Source: Candidatus Liptonbacteria bacterium CG11_big_fil_rev_8_21_14_0_20_35_14 (lineage in GTDB: Bacteria > Patescibacteriota > Minisyncoccia > UBA6257 > XYB1-36-10). From it: a DNA stretch of 32,948 nt. The DNA is taken from contig PCWO01000050.1 of the NCBI GenBank assembly GCA_002796205.1, positions 3,090 through 36,037 of the forward strand. Reading direction: 5' to 3'. This document shows, in pieces, positions 5,925 through 13,670 of the stretch (positions are counted from its first letter, which is position 1; each line of letters opens with the position of its first letter). The translations under genes and the position numbers were made by a program. Under the pieces are notes generated by a model. It was not told where the DNA came from. It saw nothing but the letters and a program-made list of their open reading frames with translations, and did no database searches.

Positions 5925-7997
5925 ATGACTAAAACATTAGATAATAAAACTCTGGTAATAGTTGAGTCGCCCACAAAAGCAAATACCATTGCGCGTTTTT
6001 TGGGTTCCGATTATATAATAGATTCTTCGTTTGGACATATAAGAGACTTGCCTAAATCAAAATTAGGGATTGACTGCGAAAAAAATTTTGAGCCACAATA
6101 TGTCATACCGACAAAATCTCGCAAGCAGGTTAATGCTTTAAAGAAGGAAGTAATGAAAGTAAAAGAAATAATACTAGCCACTGATGAAGACCGCGAGGGA
6201 GAGGCAATTGCCTATCATTTGGTTGAGGCGCTTGACTTGAAAGATAAATTAGCCCAAGGCGATGTTAAAAGAATTGTTTTCCACGAGATTACAGAAAGCG
6301 CCATTAGAGAGGCTTTAAGCCACCCCAGATCAATAAATATGGCTATGGTTGATGCTCAACAAGCTCGCCGAGTTTTAGATAGATTAGTTGGATATAAACT
6401 ATCTCCCTTTTTATGGAAAAAAGTTATGCGCGGACTTTCGGCTGGTAGAGTGCAATCGGTAGCGGTCAGATTAATAGTGCAAAGAGAAAGCGAGATAAAA
6501 GATTTTAAACCGGTTGAGTATTATACCATAGAGGTCGAGCTTGAGGCTTATGATAAAGAGTTAAAAAAACATATTATTACTTTTGCTTTAGCTAAAATAG
6601 GCGGTAAAGCTATAGAAAAACCCGGCATGACCGATAAAGATAAAGTAGAAAATATAATATTAGATTTACCAAAATCGGTTTGGAAAATTGAGAATATTAT
6701 TAAAAAAGACACCAAGCGTAATCCCCTCCCTCCTTTTATTACCAGCACTCTACAACAAACAGCGGTAAATAGACTAGGATATTCCTCAAAAAAAACTATG
6801 ATGCTCACCCAAAGATTATATGAAAAAGGATATATAACTTATATGCGTACCGACTCGGTAAATTTATCTAAAGAAGCCACTTTGGTAGCGAGTGAATTTA
6901 TTACAGAAAACTACGGCAAAGAATATGCGCTTTTAAAACCGCGCAAGTTTTCACAAAAAAGTAAGTTAGCCCAGGAGGCTCATGAGGCTATTAGACCAAC
7001 CAATCCAAAAGTCTTGTCTGCCAGTTTAAATATTGAACCAGCCGAGAAAAAAGTATATGAGATGATTTGGCAGAGATTTATGGCTTCACAAATGCAATCA
7101 GCTTCAATTACCTCTACCACTATAGAGGCTTTGGCTAAGGGAAAAGATAAATATACTTTTAGAGTGAGTGGCTCTATGATCGCTTTTGATGGATTTTTGC
7201 GTGTTTGGCCAACAAAGATGCAGGAGATAACACTACCCAATATAGATGAGAAAAAGGAAGTACTTTATAAAAAATCTTCTAGTAATCAACATTTTACAGA
7301 GCCACCAGCTAGATATAATGAGGCTAGTTTAATTAAGGCTCTAGAGGAACATGGGATTGGTAGACCTTCAACTTATGCTTCTATTATTTCTGTAATTCAG
7401 GATAGAAATTATGTGATTAAAAATGAGGTAAAAAGATTTGAGCCAACCGAGATTGGTGAGATTGTTAATAATTTATTAGTGGAACACTTTCCTAAAATCG
7501 TGGATATTGGTTTTACCTCTGATGTGGAGGAATCACTAGACGAAGTGGCGCTCGGAGTTTCTAATTGGAGAGAGGTTATAAAAGAATTTTATGAACCGTT
7601 TAATAAAAATTTAGAAAAAAAATATGAGGAGATACAAAAAAGCGAGATAGTACCCGAGGAAAAAACCGATAAAAAATGTCCGGAGTGTTCTAAGGATATG
7701 ATTATTAAAAGAGGTAGATTTGGAAAATTTTTAGCTTGTAGCGGATTTCCAGATTGTAAACATACCGAAAAAATTGAGGGAGAAAGCGGAGGCGCAAATA
7801 CCTCTCTATTCAAATCGGTGTCAACTGGTATAAGGTGCCCGGAGTGTGGTCAGGGAGAGCTTGTCTCTAGAAGAGTAGGCAAAGGAAGAGCACGAGGTAA
7901 AATATTTTGGGGATGTAATAGATATCCAGATTGCAAACATGCGGTTTGGGAAAATCCATTAGCAGAAAAGAAAGAGAAAAAAGAAAAAGACGCCTAA
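5925..7997 (+). CDS. topA: DNA topoisomerase I
   Basis: 690 aa type IA topoisomerase, which relaxes negative supercoils through a covalent tyrosine link. The TOPRIM domain starts LVIVESPTKA and carries the acidic motif ATDEDREGEAIA (85-96). The catalytic Tyr306 lies in YITYMRTDS. The gate region continues with EAHEAIRPT and EEHGIGRPSTYA. Two C-terminal zinc fingers of topoisomerase type follow: the first with C585, C588, C605, C611, the second starting at C638/C641 and ending with C664 and C670. A lysine-rich tail ends the protein. E. coli TopA is 865 aa, so this is a compact version with fewer C-terminal repeats. It is probably cotranscribed with dprA and rel. Confidence 0.97.
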   Translation: MTKTLDNKTLVIVESPTKANTIARFLGSDYIIDSSFGHIRDLPKSKLGIDCEKNFEPQYVIPTKSRKQVNALKKEVMKVKEIILATDEDREGEAIAYHLVEALDLKDKLAQGDVKRIVFHEITESAIREALSHPRSINMAMVDAQQARRVLDRLVGYKLSPFLWKKVMRGLSAGRVQSVAVRLIVQRESEIKDFKPVEYYTIEVELEAYDKELKKHIITFALAKIGGKAIEKPGMTDKDKVENIILDLPKSVWKIENIIKKDTKRNPLPPFITSTLQQTAVNRLGYSSKKTMMLTQRLYEKGYITYMRTDSVNLSKEATLVASEFITENYGKEYALLKPRKFSQKSKLAQEAHEAIRPTNPKVLSASLNIEPAEKKVYEMIWQRFMASQMQSASITSTTIEALAKGKDKYTFRVSGSMIAFDGFLRVWPTKMQEITLPNIDEKKEVLYKKSSSNQHFTEPPARYNEASLIKALEEHGIGRPSTYASIISVIQDRNYVIKNEVKRFEPTEIGEIVNNLLVEHFPKIVDIGFTSDVEESLDEVALGVSNWREVIKEFYEPFNKNLEKKYEEIQKSEIVPEEKTDKKCPECSKDMIIKRGRFGKFLACSGFPDCKHTEKIEGESGGANTSLFKSVSTGIRCPECGQGELVSRRVGKGRARGKIFWGCNRYPDCKHAVWENPLAEKKEKKEKDA

Positions 7998-8013
7998 GCC
8001 TTAAACTAGACTT

Positions 8014-9456
8014 ATGATGTTAAAAAAAGTAATACAAAATAATCCTCAAGGAATAGTTTTTAGAGCGCTAGAATTTACAAAAAAGACTCACGTGGGACAG
8101 ACTAGAAAAACTGGGGAACCTTATTATATACACCTGGAAGCGGTGGCCGAAACACTACTAGAATGGAATATGGATGAGGCCTGCATAGTAGCAGGTTTAC
8201 TACACGATGTTTTAGAGGACACAGAAACGACTTACGAGATGCTTAAAAAAGAATTTTCAATTGAGGTAGCTGACTTAGTTAATCAGGTAACAAAATTTGG
8301 CATTGTTAAATATAGAGGAGTTGAGGCGCAAGCCGAATTACTGCGCAAAATGATGTTATCTTTAGCCAAAGATGTGCGCGTGGTTTTGATAAAGTTTGCC
8401 GATAGATTACATAATATGAAAACATTAGGGGCTCTACCTCCTCAAAAACAAAAAAGAATTGCGCTGGAAACGGCTGAAATATATGCCCCACTGGCCTATC
8501 GACTCGGAATGCATAGATTATCGGGAACTTTTGAGGATTTAGCTTTTCCTTTTATACAACCGAAAGAATATAAGAAACTTTTAAAAGCAGTGGGTCAAAA
8601 ATATGGCGAGAGAGAGGCATATCTTGAGAGAGTAAAACCTGTGCTATATGAGGCGTTGGCAAAAAATAATATTGAGGCAGTTGACATAACTTTCAGAGCT
8701 AAAAGACTTTTTAGTTTGTATAAAAAATTATATAAGTATGATATGGATTTAGATCGTATTTATGATTTAGTGGCTTTTAGAATTGTTGTAAAAAATATTG
8801 AGGATTGTTACGCCGTGCTGGGAATTGTTCATAGTTTATGGAAACCATTACCGGGCAGAATAAAGGATTATATAGCGATGGCCAAACCAAATGGATATCA
8901 AAGTTTACACACCACTGTTTTTTGCTTGGATAATAAAATAACCGAATTTCAAATAAGAACAGACAATATGCATACCCAGGCCGAAAATGGCATCGCGGCT
9001 CATTGGCTTTATAAGACACAGCCAAACAGAAGACAGGATATAAATGAATTAATAAAAGAATCGGAGTGGGTGTCTAGAGTCAAAGAGTTTAATGAAAACG
9101 AAAAAGCCGAAAATTTTATTGAGATATTAAAGACGGACTCATTTTTAAATAGAATTTATGTGGTCACCCCGCAAGGAGAGGTGCGGGATTTACCATATGG
9201 CTCAACGCCAATTGATTTTGCCTACAGAATACATAGCGATTTAGGCAATGAGGCAGTGCGGGCGCGAGTCAATGGAAAAATAGTGCCTTTAAATTATTGT
9301 TTAGAATCGGGAGATATAGTTGAGATAATGCGCCAAAAAGGAAAATTACCGAGCGAGGATTGGCTTCTATTTATTAAAACACACTCAGCCAAAGACCATA
9401 TTCGTCAGACACTAAATAAAAAAGGTAAGCGGTTAAAAAATAGAGTTAGAGGTTAG
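8014..9456 (+). CDS. rel: bifunctional (p)ppGpp synthetase/hydrolase, short form
   Basis: 480 aa RelA/SpoT homologue that makes and degrades the alarmone (p)ppGpp. The HD hydrolase domain has H64-D65 in GLLHDVLEDT and KFADRLHNMKT (127-137). The synthetase domain contains YDLVAFRIVV, then RIKD (282-285) in PGRIKDYIA and NGYQSLHTTV, then EFQIRT. The RxKD motif marks the bifunctional class rather than RelA-only (ExDD). A TGS domain spans about 378-438 (IYVVTPQGEVRDLP). The protein then stops: the helical, zinc-finger and ACT parts (over 200 residues in typical Rel) are missing, so ribosome sensing must differ. Starts at 8014 and 8017 are both possible. Its TAG overlaps the convergent parB stop by three bases. 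Confidence 0.95.
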   Translation: MMLKKVIQNNPQGIVFRALEFTKKTHVGQTRKTGEPYYIHLEAVAETLLEWNMDEACIVAGLLHDVLEDTETTYEMLKKEFSIEVADLVNQVTKFGIVKYRGVEAQAELLRKMMLSLAKDVRVVLIKFADRLHNMKTLGALPPQKQKRIALETAEIYAPLAYRLGMHRLSGTFEDLAFPFIQPKEYKKLLKAVGQKYGEREAYLERVKPVLYEALAKNNIEAVDITFRAKRLFSLYKKLYKYDMDLDRIYDLVAFRIVVKNIEDCYAVLGIVHSLWKPLPGRIKDYIAMAKPNGYQSLHTTVFCLDNKITEFQIRTDNMHTQAENGIAAHWLYKTQPNRRQDINELIKESEWVSRVKEFNENEKAENFIEILKTDSFLNRIYVVTPQGEVRDLPYGSTPIDFAYRIHSDLGNEAVRARVNGKIVPLNYCLESGDIVEIMRQKGKLPSEDWLLFIKTHSAKDHIRQTLNKKGKRLKNRVRG

Positions 9457-10667
9457 ATATCGCCCTCGGGGATGACGCGATCAATGATGCCTTTAAGCTC
9501 GTCGGCGGAGTTGAAAGAAATAGTAATTCTACCGGTGTCGCCATTTTTTTCTACTTTAACTTTGGTGCCTAATAATTCGGATAATTTTTCGGCTAGATGT
9601 CTTAACTCTGGGTCATCGTTTTTAAAACGCTTAATAGCATTTTCGCGGGCGTTGGTGTTGGCTACTTTGTTGCGTAATTCCTTGACGGTTAAACCTTTGG
9701 TTATAAGTTCTTGAAAAAGATTTTGTTGAGTGTTTAAGTCGGGAACGGTTAATAATAACCGACCTTGGCTTTCGCTTATCTTGCCTTGAGAAATAGCTTC
9801 TTGAATATAGGTGGGAAGAGATAATAATCGCATAGTGTTAGCGACGACTTCCCTACTCTTGCCCATACGAGTAGCTATTTCTCTTTGAGTCATCCCATAA
9901 TCGTCTTGAAGTTGAGCAAAAGAACGAGCGGCTTCAATCGGGTTAAGATCTTCTCTTTGAATATTTTCAATAATAGCGAGCTCAAGTTTTTCTTTTTTAG
10001 GTTGGGCTTGTTTGATAATAGACGGGACTCTTTCTAGGCCGGCCAATTTAGCGGCTCGCAGTCTTCTTTCGCCAGCGATAAGTTCATATTCAACATCAGT
10101 GCCGTATGAAGTTTCTATAATTTTTTTAGAAACAATTAAAGGTTGAATAATACCGAATTCGGCAATAGAGGCTGATAATTCTTTTAAGGCTTCTGCGTCA
10201 AAATATCTACGAGGTTGATATGGGTTGGGTTTTATTTTTTCAACTTCTAATAAGAAAATATGGTCGCTAGGCTCACCTTTAGAAAAATTTTTTGAGATAG
10301 TTGGTTGTTCTTTTTTAGGAGTAAAGTCGGCTTTAACAAAATTAACCTGATAAGAAGGATTTTGATTGTCTATTGGCATATCGTTTACCGGATAAACAGG
10401 AACTTGAGGAGCTGGTTCCGGTATCTGTTCTTCCTGATACTCCTCCTCTTCTTCTTCGGGATAAACTTCGGTGTTTGGGGCTATGGGGGTGGGAATTTTT
10501 TTAGGAAAGCTAGGAATTTGGTTTTGAAAACTCTTAGGCGGCTCGGGATTAATATTAGGAAAATTAAAAACAGGCTCGCCTGCTTGGTTTATGTTTTCTT
10601 CATTAAGGTTTTCGTTAACCTGATGATTTTTATTGGGTATAAGTGAATTTAAGCCGTCTCCTAACAT
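9453..10667 (-). CDS. parB: chromosome-partitioning protein ParB
   Basis: 404 aa. It starts LGDGLNSLIP, the short motif by which ParB stimulates ParA. Residues ~15-135 are a proline/glutamate-rich disordered extension (for example VYPEEEEEEYQEEQIPEP), so the protein is about 100 residues longer than usual. The ParB N-terminal CTPase domain begins near 137 (IFLLEVEKIKPNPYQPRR) with GERR (199-202) and ENIQRED (234-240). A helix-turn-helix follows at about 252-282 (YGMTQREIATRMGKSREVV), then a C-terminal dimer domain. ParB binds parS sites, clamps on DNA with CTP and is moved by ParA. I did not find a parS-like palindrome in this window. It lies one base after parA, on the same transcript. Confidence 0.95.
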   Translation of the reverse strand: MLGDGLNSLIPNKNHQVNENLNEENINQAGEPVFNFPNINPEPPKSFQNQIPSFPKKIPTPIAPNTEVYPEEEEEEYQEEQIPEPAPQVPVYPVNDMPIDNQNPSYQVNFVKADFTPKKEQPTISKNFSKGEPSDHIFLLEVEKIKPNPYQPRRYFDAEALKELSASIAEFGIIQPLIVSKKIIETSYGTDVEYELIAGERRLRAAKLAGLERVPSIIKQAQPKKEKLELAIIENIQREDLNPIEAARSFAQLQDDYGMTQREIATRMGKSREVVANTMRLLSLPTYIQEAISQGKISESQGRLLLTVPDLNTQQNLFQELITKGLTVKELRNKVANTNARENAIKRFKNDDPELRHLAEKLSELLGTKVKVEKNGDTGRITISFNSADELKGIIDRVIPEGDI

Positions 10668-10668
10668 A

Positions 10669-11451
10669 TTAAAAGTTTACGCTATATTGTTTTTCTTGGC
10701 TAATTATTTCTTTAGCCAGACGATTGTAGGCTAGGGCACCCGGCGAGGTATTATTATATAAAATAACCGGTTTACCAAAACTTGGACTCTCGGCTAGCGC
10801 GACCGACCGAGGGATTTCTGATTCAAATACATGGTGTCTAAAATTGCGTCTAATTTCTTTAGCGACCTCGCGGGATAACCTTTCTCTTTTGTCGTACATA
10901 GTAATAACAGCGCCGGCTATTTGTAAGGGATGACTTAAGTGCGACTGTATAAGATAAATTGTTTCCAGAAGTTGTGATAGACCCTCTAAACTATAGTATT
11001 CGGCTTGGACGGGTATTAAAACTTCGTCACTGGCGACCATACCATTAACTGTGAGTAGACTTAGGCTAGGCGGAAGGTCTATTAATATATAATCATATCT
11101 GTGCCTTAGGCGATGAAGAAATTTTCTTAAATAATATTCTCTTTCGGGAAGATTGACTAATTCAACCAGAGCACCGGATAAATGATTATTGGCGGGAATA
11201 AAATGAAAGTTTAAAACGCTTGAGCCTTTAATAACACTTTCCGGTTCAACTTTACCGACCAGGCCGTGGTAGATGCTAATATCCTCTAAATTGTGTCTAT
11301 GCCCCAAACCGGAACTGGCATTACCTTGCGGGTCAAAGTCTACTAATAAAACTCGCCTACCAAGCGAGGCTAAATAAGCGCCTAGATTAATAGCCGATGT
11401 TGTTTTACCTGTACCACCTTTTTGATTAATGATTGAGATAACGCGTGCCAT
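10669..11451 (-). CDS. parA: chromosome-partitioning ATPase ParA/Soj
   Basis: 260 aa. The deviant Walker A motif is KGGTGKTT (11-18) right at the N-terminus, with the second lysine K11 that is the mark of ParA/MinD ATPases. Next come LLVDFDPQGNASSGLG and the Walker B-like DYILIDLPPSLSLLT. It is the short chromosomal type without an N-terminal helix-turn-helix. It binds DNA non-specifically as an ATP dimer and is released by ParB, moving the origin region. A plausible promoter lies 28 bases upstream. parB follows after one base. Confidence 0.95.
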   Translation of the reverse strand: MARVISIINQKGGTGKTTSAINLGAYLASLGRRVLLVDFDPQGNASSGLGHRHNLEDISIYHGLVGKVEPESVIKGSSVLNFHFIPANNHLSGALVELVNLPEREYYLRKFLHRLRHRYDYILIDLPPSLSLLTVNGMVASDEVLIPVQAEYYSLEGLSQLLETIYLIQSHLSHPLQIAGAVITMYDKRERLSREVAKEIRRNFRHHVFESEIPRSVALAESPSFGKPVILYNNTSPGALAYNRLAKEIISQEKQYSVNF

Positions 11452-11479
11452 TGAATTGATTTTGTGTTTCTTTTTATAT

Positions 11480-11507
11480 ATTATAGCAGTTATAAAGATT
11501 TGTTAAA
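11480..11507 (-). promoter_or_regulatory. promoter of parAB
   Basis: On the minus strand TTTAAC (11502-11507), 16 bases, then TATAAT (11480-11485), a perfect -10 box, 28 bases before the parA ATG. Confidence 0.55.
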
Positions 11508-11519
11508 AGAATTTAATAA

Positions 11520-11602
11520 GCCCAGGTGGCGGAAATAGGTATACGCGCACGACTCAAAATCGTGTCCCGTAAGGGATGTGGGTTCAATTCCCACCCTGGG
11601 CA
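11520..11602 (+). tRNA. tRNA-Leu (anticodon CAA)
   Basis: 83 nt class II tRNA. Acceptor GCCCAGG/CCTGGGC, anticodon arm CACGA-CTCAAAA-TCGTG with CAA, a long variable arm (TCCCGTAAGGGA) and T arm GTGGG-TTCAATT-CCCAC. Discriminator A, no encoded CCA. It is divergent from parA. Confidence 0.95.
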
Positions 11603-11605
11603 CAA

Positions 11606-11633
11606 TTGACTTTATTTTTAAAATGAGTATTAT
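11606..11633 (+). promoter_or_regulatory. promoter of the small four-cysteine gene
   Basis: TTGACT (11606-11611), 16 bases, TATTAT (11628-11633). It starts right after tRNA-Leu, giving a 5' leader of about 45 nt before the ATG at 11686. The leader contains a small ACCTA/TAGGT hairpin. Confidence 0.6.
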
Positions 11634-11685
11634 TAATTGATACCTATTTTAGGTTTCAGTATATTTTAATTTAAGGAGGATGGTT

Positions 11686-11889
11686 ATGGTGATGGTTGTA
11701 AATCTAGATAAAGGCATTGAGCCAGGAAATGCAATAGTGTGCGGTGGAAAAAGTATATATGGGAGCGATAAACCTATATGTATTTATAGACAAAAAAATG
11801 GTCGACGAAAGACATGTATAAATCAACAAGCCAAAACAGAAACTATCATAGATACAAATGAGTGTCTATATTATCAACCAAAAAAATAG
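11686..11889 (+). CDS. 67-aa four-cysteine orphan protein
   Basis: The strong Shine-Dalgarno AAGGAGG (11673-11679) selects the ATG at 11686 (spacing 6) over the ATG at 11680, which is too close; 11692 is a third option. The product begins MVMVVNLDKGIEP and has four cysteines (in AIVCGG, PICIY, KTCIN and NECLYY), spaced so that one metal site or two disulfides are possible. There is no signal peptide or membrane span. I do not recognise the family. It has its own promoter and terminator, so it is a monocistronic unit between tRNA-Leu and the ribosomal/RNA polymerase cluster. A strong ribosome site is unusual among the neighbouring genes. Confidence 0.7.
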   Translation: MVMVVNLDKGIEPGNAIVCGGKSIYGSDKPICIYRQKNGRRKTCINQQAKTETIIDTNECLYYQPKK

Positions 11890-11894
11890 TAATA

Positions 11895-11939
11895 AAAACC
11901 CGGAAAGTTTTAACTGACTTTTACGGGTTTATTTTTTTT
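11895..11939. terminator. bidirectional intrinsic terminator
   Basis: AAACCCG...CGGGTTT with an inner AAAGT/ACTTT, followed by eight T on the plus strand and by a T-run on the minus strand. It ends the small four-cysteine gene and the convergent rpoB-to-PAP2 cluster. Confidence 0.85.
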
Positions 11940-12450
11940 CGTAAATAATAAAAGGTTTGAGGGCTAAGGGAACTATAACACCAATTAATAAACTGATAAT
12001 TATATCCGATGGCCAACTAACGCCGGTAATGATTCTAGAGAGAGCGACTATTATAGTGATGGCTAAAAATATACTCCCCCATTTTTTATTAAAAATAAAT
12101 ATTGAAACTCCGAGGAGAGAAAGGATGGTTATATGGTCGGAGGGAAAAGTTGAGGTGTTAGCCGGTACAAGATTTTGAATATTATCTAATACTTCAAAAG
12201 GAGCTTGTCTTTTAAAAATGAATTTTAAGGCTTGGCTAATTATACCCCAACCAATGAAAATTGAACTTAATGATAAAAATATATAGAGGTAAGCATCTTT
12301 CCAAAACTTAAGGTGCAAAATAAATATAACAGCGGATATAATTAATATATGAGGAATAAATCTAGCACTAATAATAGACAGACCATCGATTAGCCAATGG
12401 ATACCTGAAAGACCATATATAAAATTTATAAGGTTAATTTCTAAAGACAT
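11929..12450 (-). CDS. PAP2-family membrane protein with altered active site
   Basis: 173 aa with about five membrane spans, the size and layout of PAP2 lipid phosphatases (undecaprenyl-pyrophosphate or phosphatidylglycerophosphate type). The three signature motifs can be placed, but two are changed. Motif 1 (K-x6-R-P) is K76 ... A83-P84, alanine in place of arginine. Motif 2 (PSGH) is PSDH (103-106), histidine kept. Motif 3 (SR-x5-H-x3-D) is SRIITGVSWPSD (138-149), with serine 145 where the nucleophilic histidine belongs. By family knowledge such a protein should be a weak or dead phosphatase, perhaps a lipid binder. It is the last gene of the rpsR end of the cluster, 22 bases after rpsR. 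Confidence 0.75.
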   Translation of the reverse strand: MSLEINLINFIYGLSGIHWLIDGLSIISARFIPHILIISAVIFILHLKFWKDAYLYIFLSLSSIFIGWGIISQALKFIFKRQAPFEVLDNIQNLVPANTSTFPSDHITILSLLGVSIFIFNKKWGSIFLAITIIVALSRIITGVSWPSDIIISLLIGVIVPLALKPFIIYEKK

Positions 12451-12472
12451 GGGAAAAACTTTTAAAGAAAGT

Positions 12473-12673
12473 CTATCTATTTATAAATGGTAAAAGAGCC
12501 ATAAAACGAGAACGTTTAATGGATTGACTTAATAGTCTTTGGTGTTTAGAACAAATATTAGTATGTATTCTACTAATAATTTTTGCCTGACCTGATACAA
12601 AACGCTTTAGAGTTTCTGTATCTTTGTAGTCTATATTTTTAACGTTTTGTGAACAAAAATAACACTGTTTCAT
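12473..12673 (-). CDS. rpsR: ribosomal protein bS18
   Basis: 66 aa, slightly shorter than the usual ~75. YKDTETLKRFVSGQAKIISR and the end SIKRSRFMALLPF are the conserved bS18 core that contacts bS6 and 16S rRNA in the platform of the small subunit. C4, C7 and C41, with H44, make a possible zinc site as in the cysteine-bearing S18 variant. It follows ssb by two bases in the usual rpsF-ssb-rpsR order. Confidence 0.95.
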   Translation of the reverse strand: MKQCYFCSQNVKNIDYKDTETLKRFVSGQAKIISRIHTNICSKHQRLLSQSIKRSRFMALLPFINR

Positions 12674-12675
12674 AA

Positions 12676-13188
12676 TTAAAATGGTAAATCTTCATCTTTA
12701 ATTGAATCGCTAACATCATCTAATTCAATAGTTGGGATATTTTTAGATGATGGCATATTAGCTTCCTCGTTAAAGGGGTTATCTATACTTTCATCTGAGG
12801 CGCTACTATTTGAATTTGAGTAATTGTTGGCAGTAGAGCTAAGAGGAGCTCCGGCTCCTTGGGGACGTGGGCCTAGTTGAAGACGTTCGGCGATTATTTC
12901 AGTGGTACGCCTGGTTTGACCTTGAGCATCTTGCCATGACCTTGTTTTAATACGACCTTCAATCATAACTAATGACCCCTTAACGAGATACTGTTTGGCA
13001 ACCTCGGCTTGTCTTCCCCAAACAACAATATTATGAAATTCTACCTCTTCTTTTTTTTGATTATTTTGATCACGCCAAAATCGATTAGTAGCGATACTAA
13101 ATGTAGCGACGGGGTTGCCCGATGGAGTACTCCTGACTTGTGGGTCGGCTGTAACTCTGCCTATAATTATAGCTTTATTAAGATTCAT
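12676..13188 (-). CDS. ssb: single-stranded DNA-binding protein
   Basis: 170 aa. The OB fold covers residues 1-105 (MNLNKAIIIGRVTADPQVR, then VEFHNIVVWGRQAEVAKQYL, then GSLVMIEGRIKTRSWQD). A low-complexity Ser/Asn-rich linker follows, and the acidic tip ends DEDLPF, the tail that recruits replication and repair partners. It coats single-stranded DNA at forks and in recombination. Its ATG overlaps the rpsF stop (TAATG), implying translational coupling. Confidence 0.97.
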   Translation of the reverse strand: MNLNKAIIIGRVTADPQVRSTPSGNPVATFSIATNRFWRDQNNQKKEEVEFHNIVVWGRQAEVAKQYLVKGSLVMIEGRIKTRSWQDAQGQTRRTTEIIAERLQLGPRPQGAGAPLSSTANNYSNSNSSASDESIDNPFNEEANMPSSKNIPTIELDDVSDSIKDEDLPF

Positions 13189-13628
13189 TATTTTAAAATT
13201 TCTTCTAATTTTTTTTCTAAAGCTTCATTACTTAAAACTTCTTTTCTAAGGTCGACTGTTTTGGGTTTGGCCTCTAATTTAATTTCTTTAATATTATCAG
13301 TGGTAGATTTTGGAATAACTTGTCTTACTTCTCTTGGTTTAATATCTTGATGTTTTATAATTATGAATCTTAAAACTTCTTTATTCAACTCAAGGGCGTT
13401 GTTTAGTTTAGCAATTGAATCTGCGTTTTCGGTTGATATATATAAAACAGAAAAAAAACCTTCGCTAAATTTATTAATTTTATAAGCAAGAGTTAAATGT
13501 TTAACTTCTTCTTCTTTATCAATTGAAAAACTAAAATCTTTAAGTATTTTAGGAATAGACAAACTAGCCTCACTTGAGATTGTAATGATGCCTAATTCAT
13601 ATTTTAATTTGTCATTTTCTATAGCCAT
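13188..13628 (-). CDS. rpsF: ribosomal protein bS6
   Basis: 146 aa from the ATG at 13626-13628 (MAIENDKLKYELGIITISSE). The KYELGIITI start and LAYKINKFSEGFFSVLYI strand fit bS6, which pairs with bS18. A longer frame begins at a TTG (13667) but the extra residues lack S6 similarity. The C-terminal ~45 residues (from IPKSTTDNIKEIK) are a charged extension beyond the usual ~95-100 aa. It lies between rpoC and ssb. Confidence 0.88.
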   Translation of the reverse strand: MAIENDKLKYELGIITISSEASLSIPKILKDFSFSIDKEEEVKHLTLAYKINKFSEGFFSVLYISTENADSIAKLNNALELNKEVLRFIIIKHQDIKPREVRQVIPKSTTDNIKEIKLEAKPKTVDLRKEVLSNEALEKKLEEILK

Positions 13629-13670
13629 ATTTTGCTGAACAATAGCATTCTTTGTTCTTTGGGTCAACCC

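Noticed and set aside
9453..11600. parS site near parAB
   Set aside because: I looked for a TGTTTCACGTGAAACA-like palindrome and saw none.
13629..13667. TTG-started extension of bS6
   Set aside because: The 13 extra residues do not resemble S6 and the ATG at 13628 precedes the conserved KYELG start.
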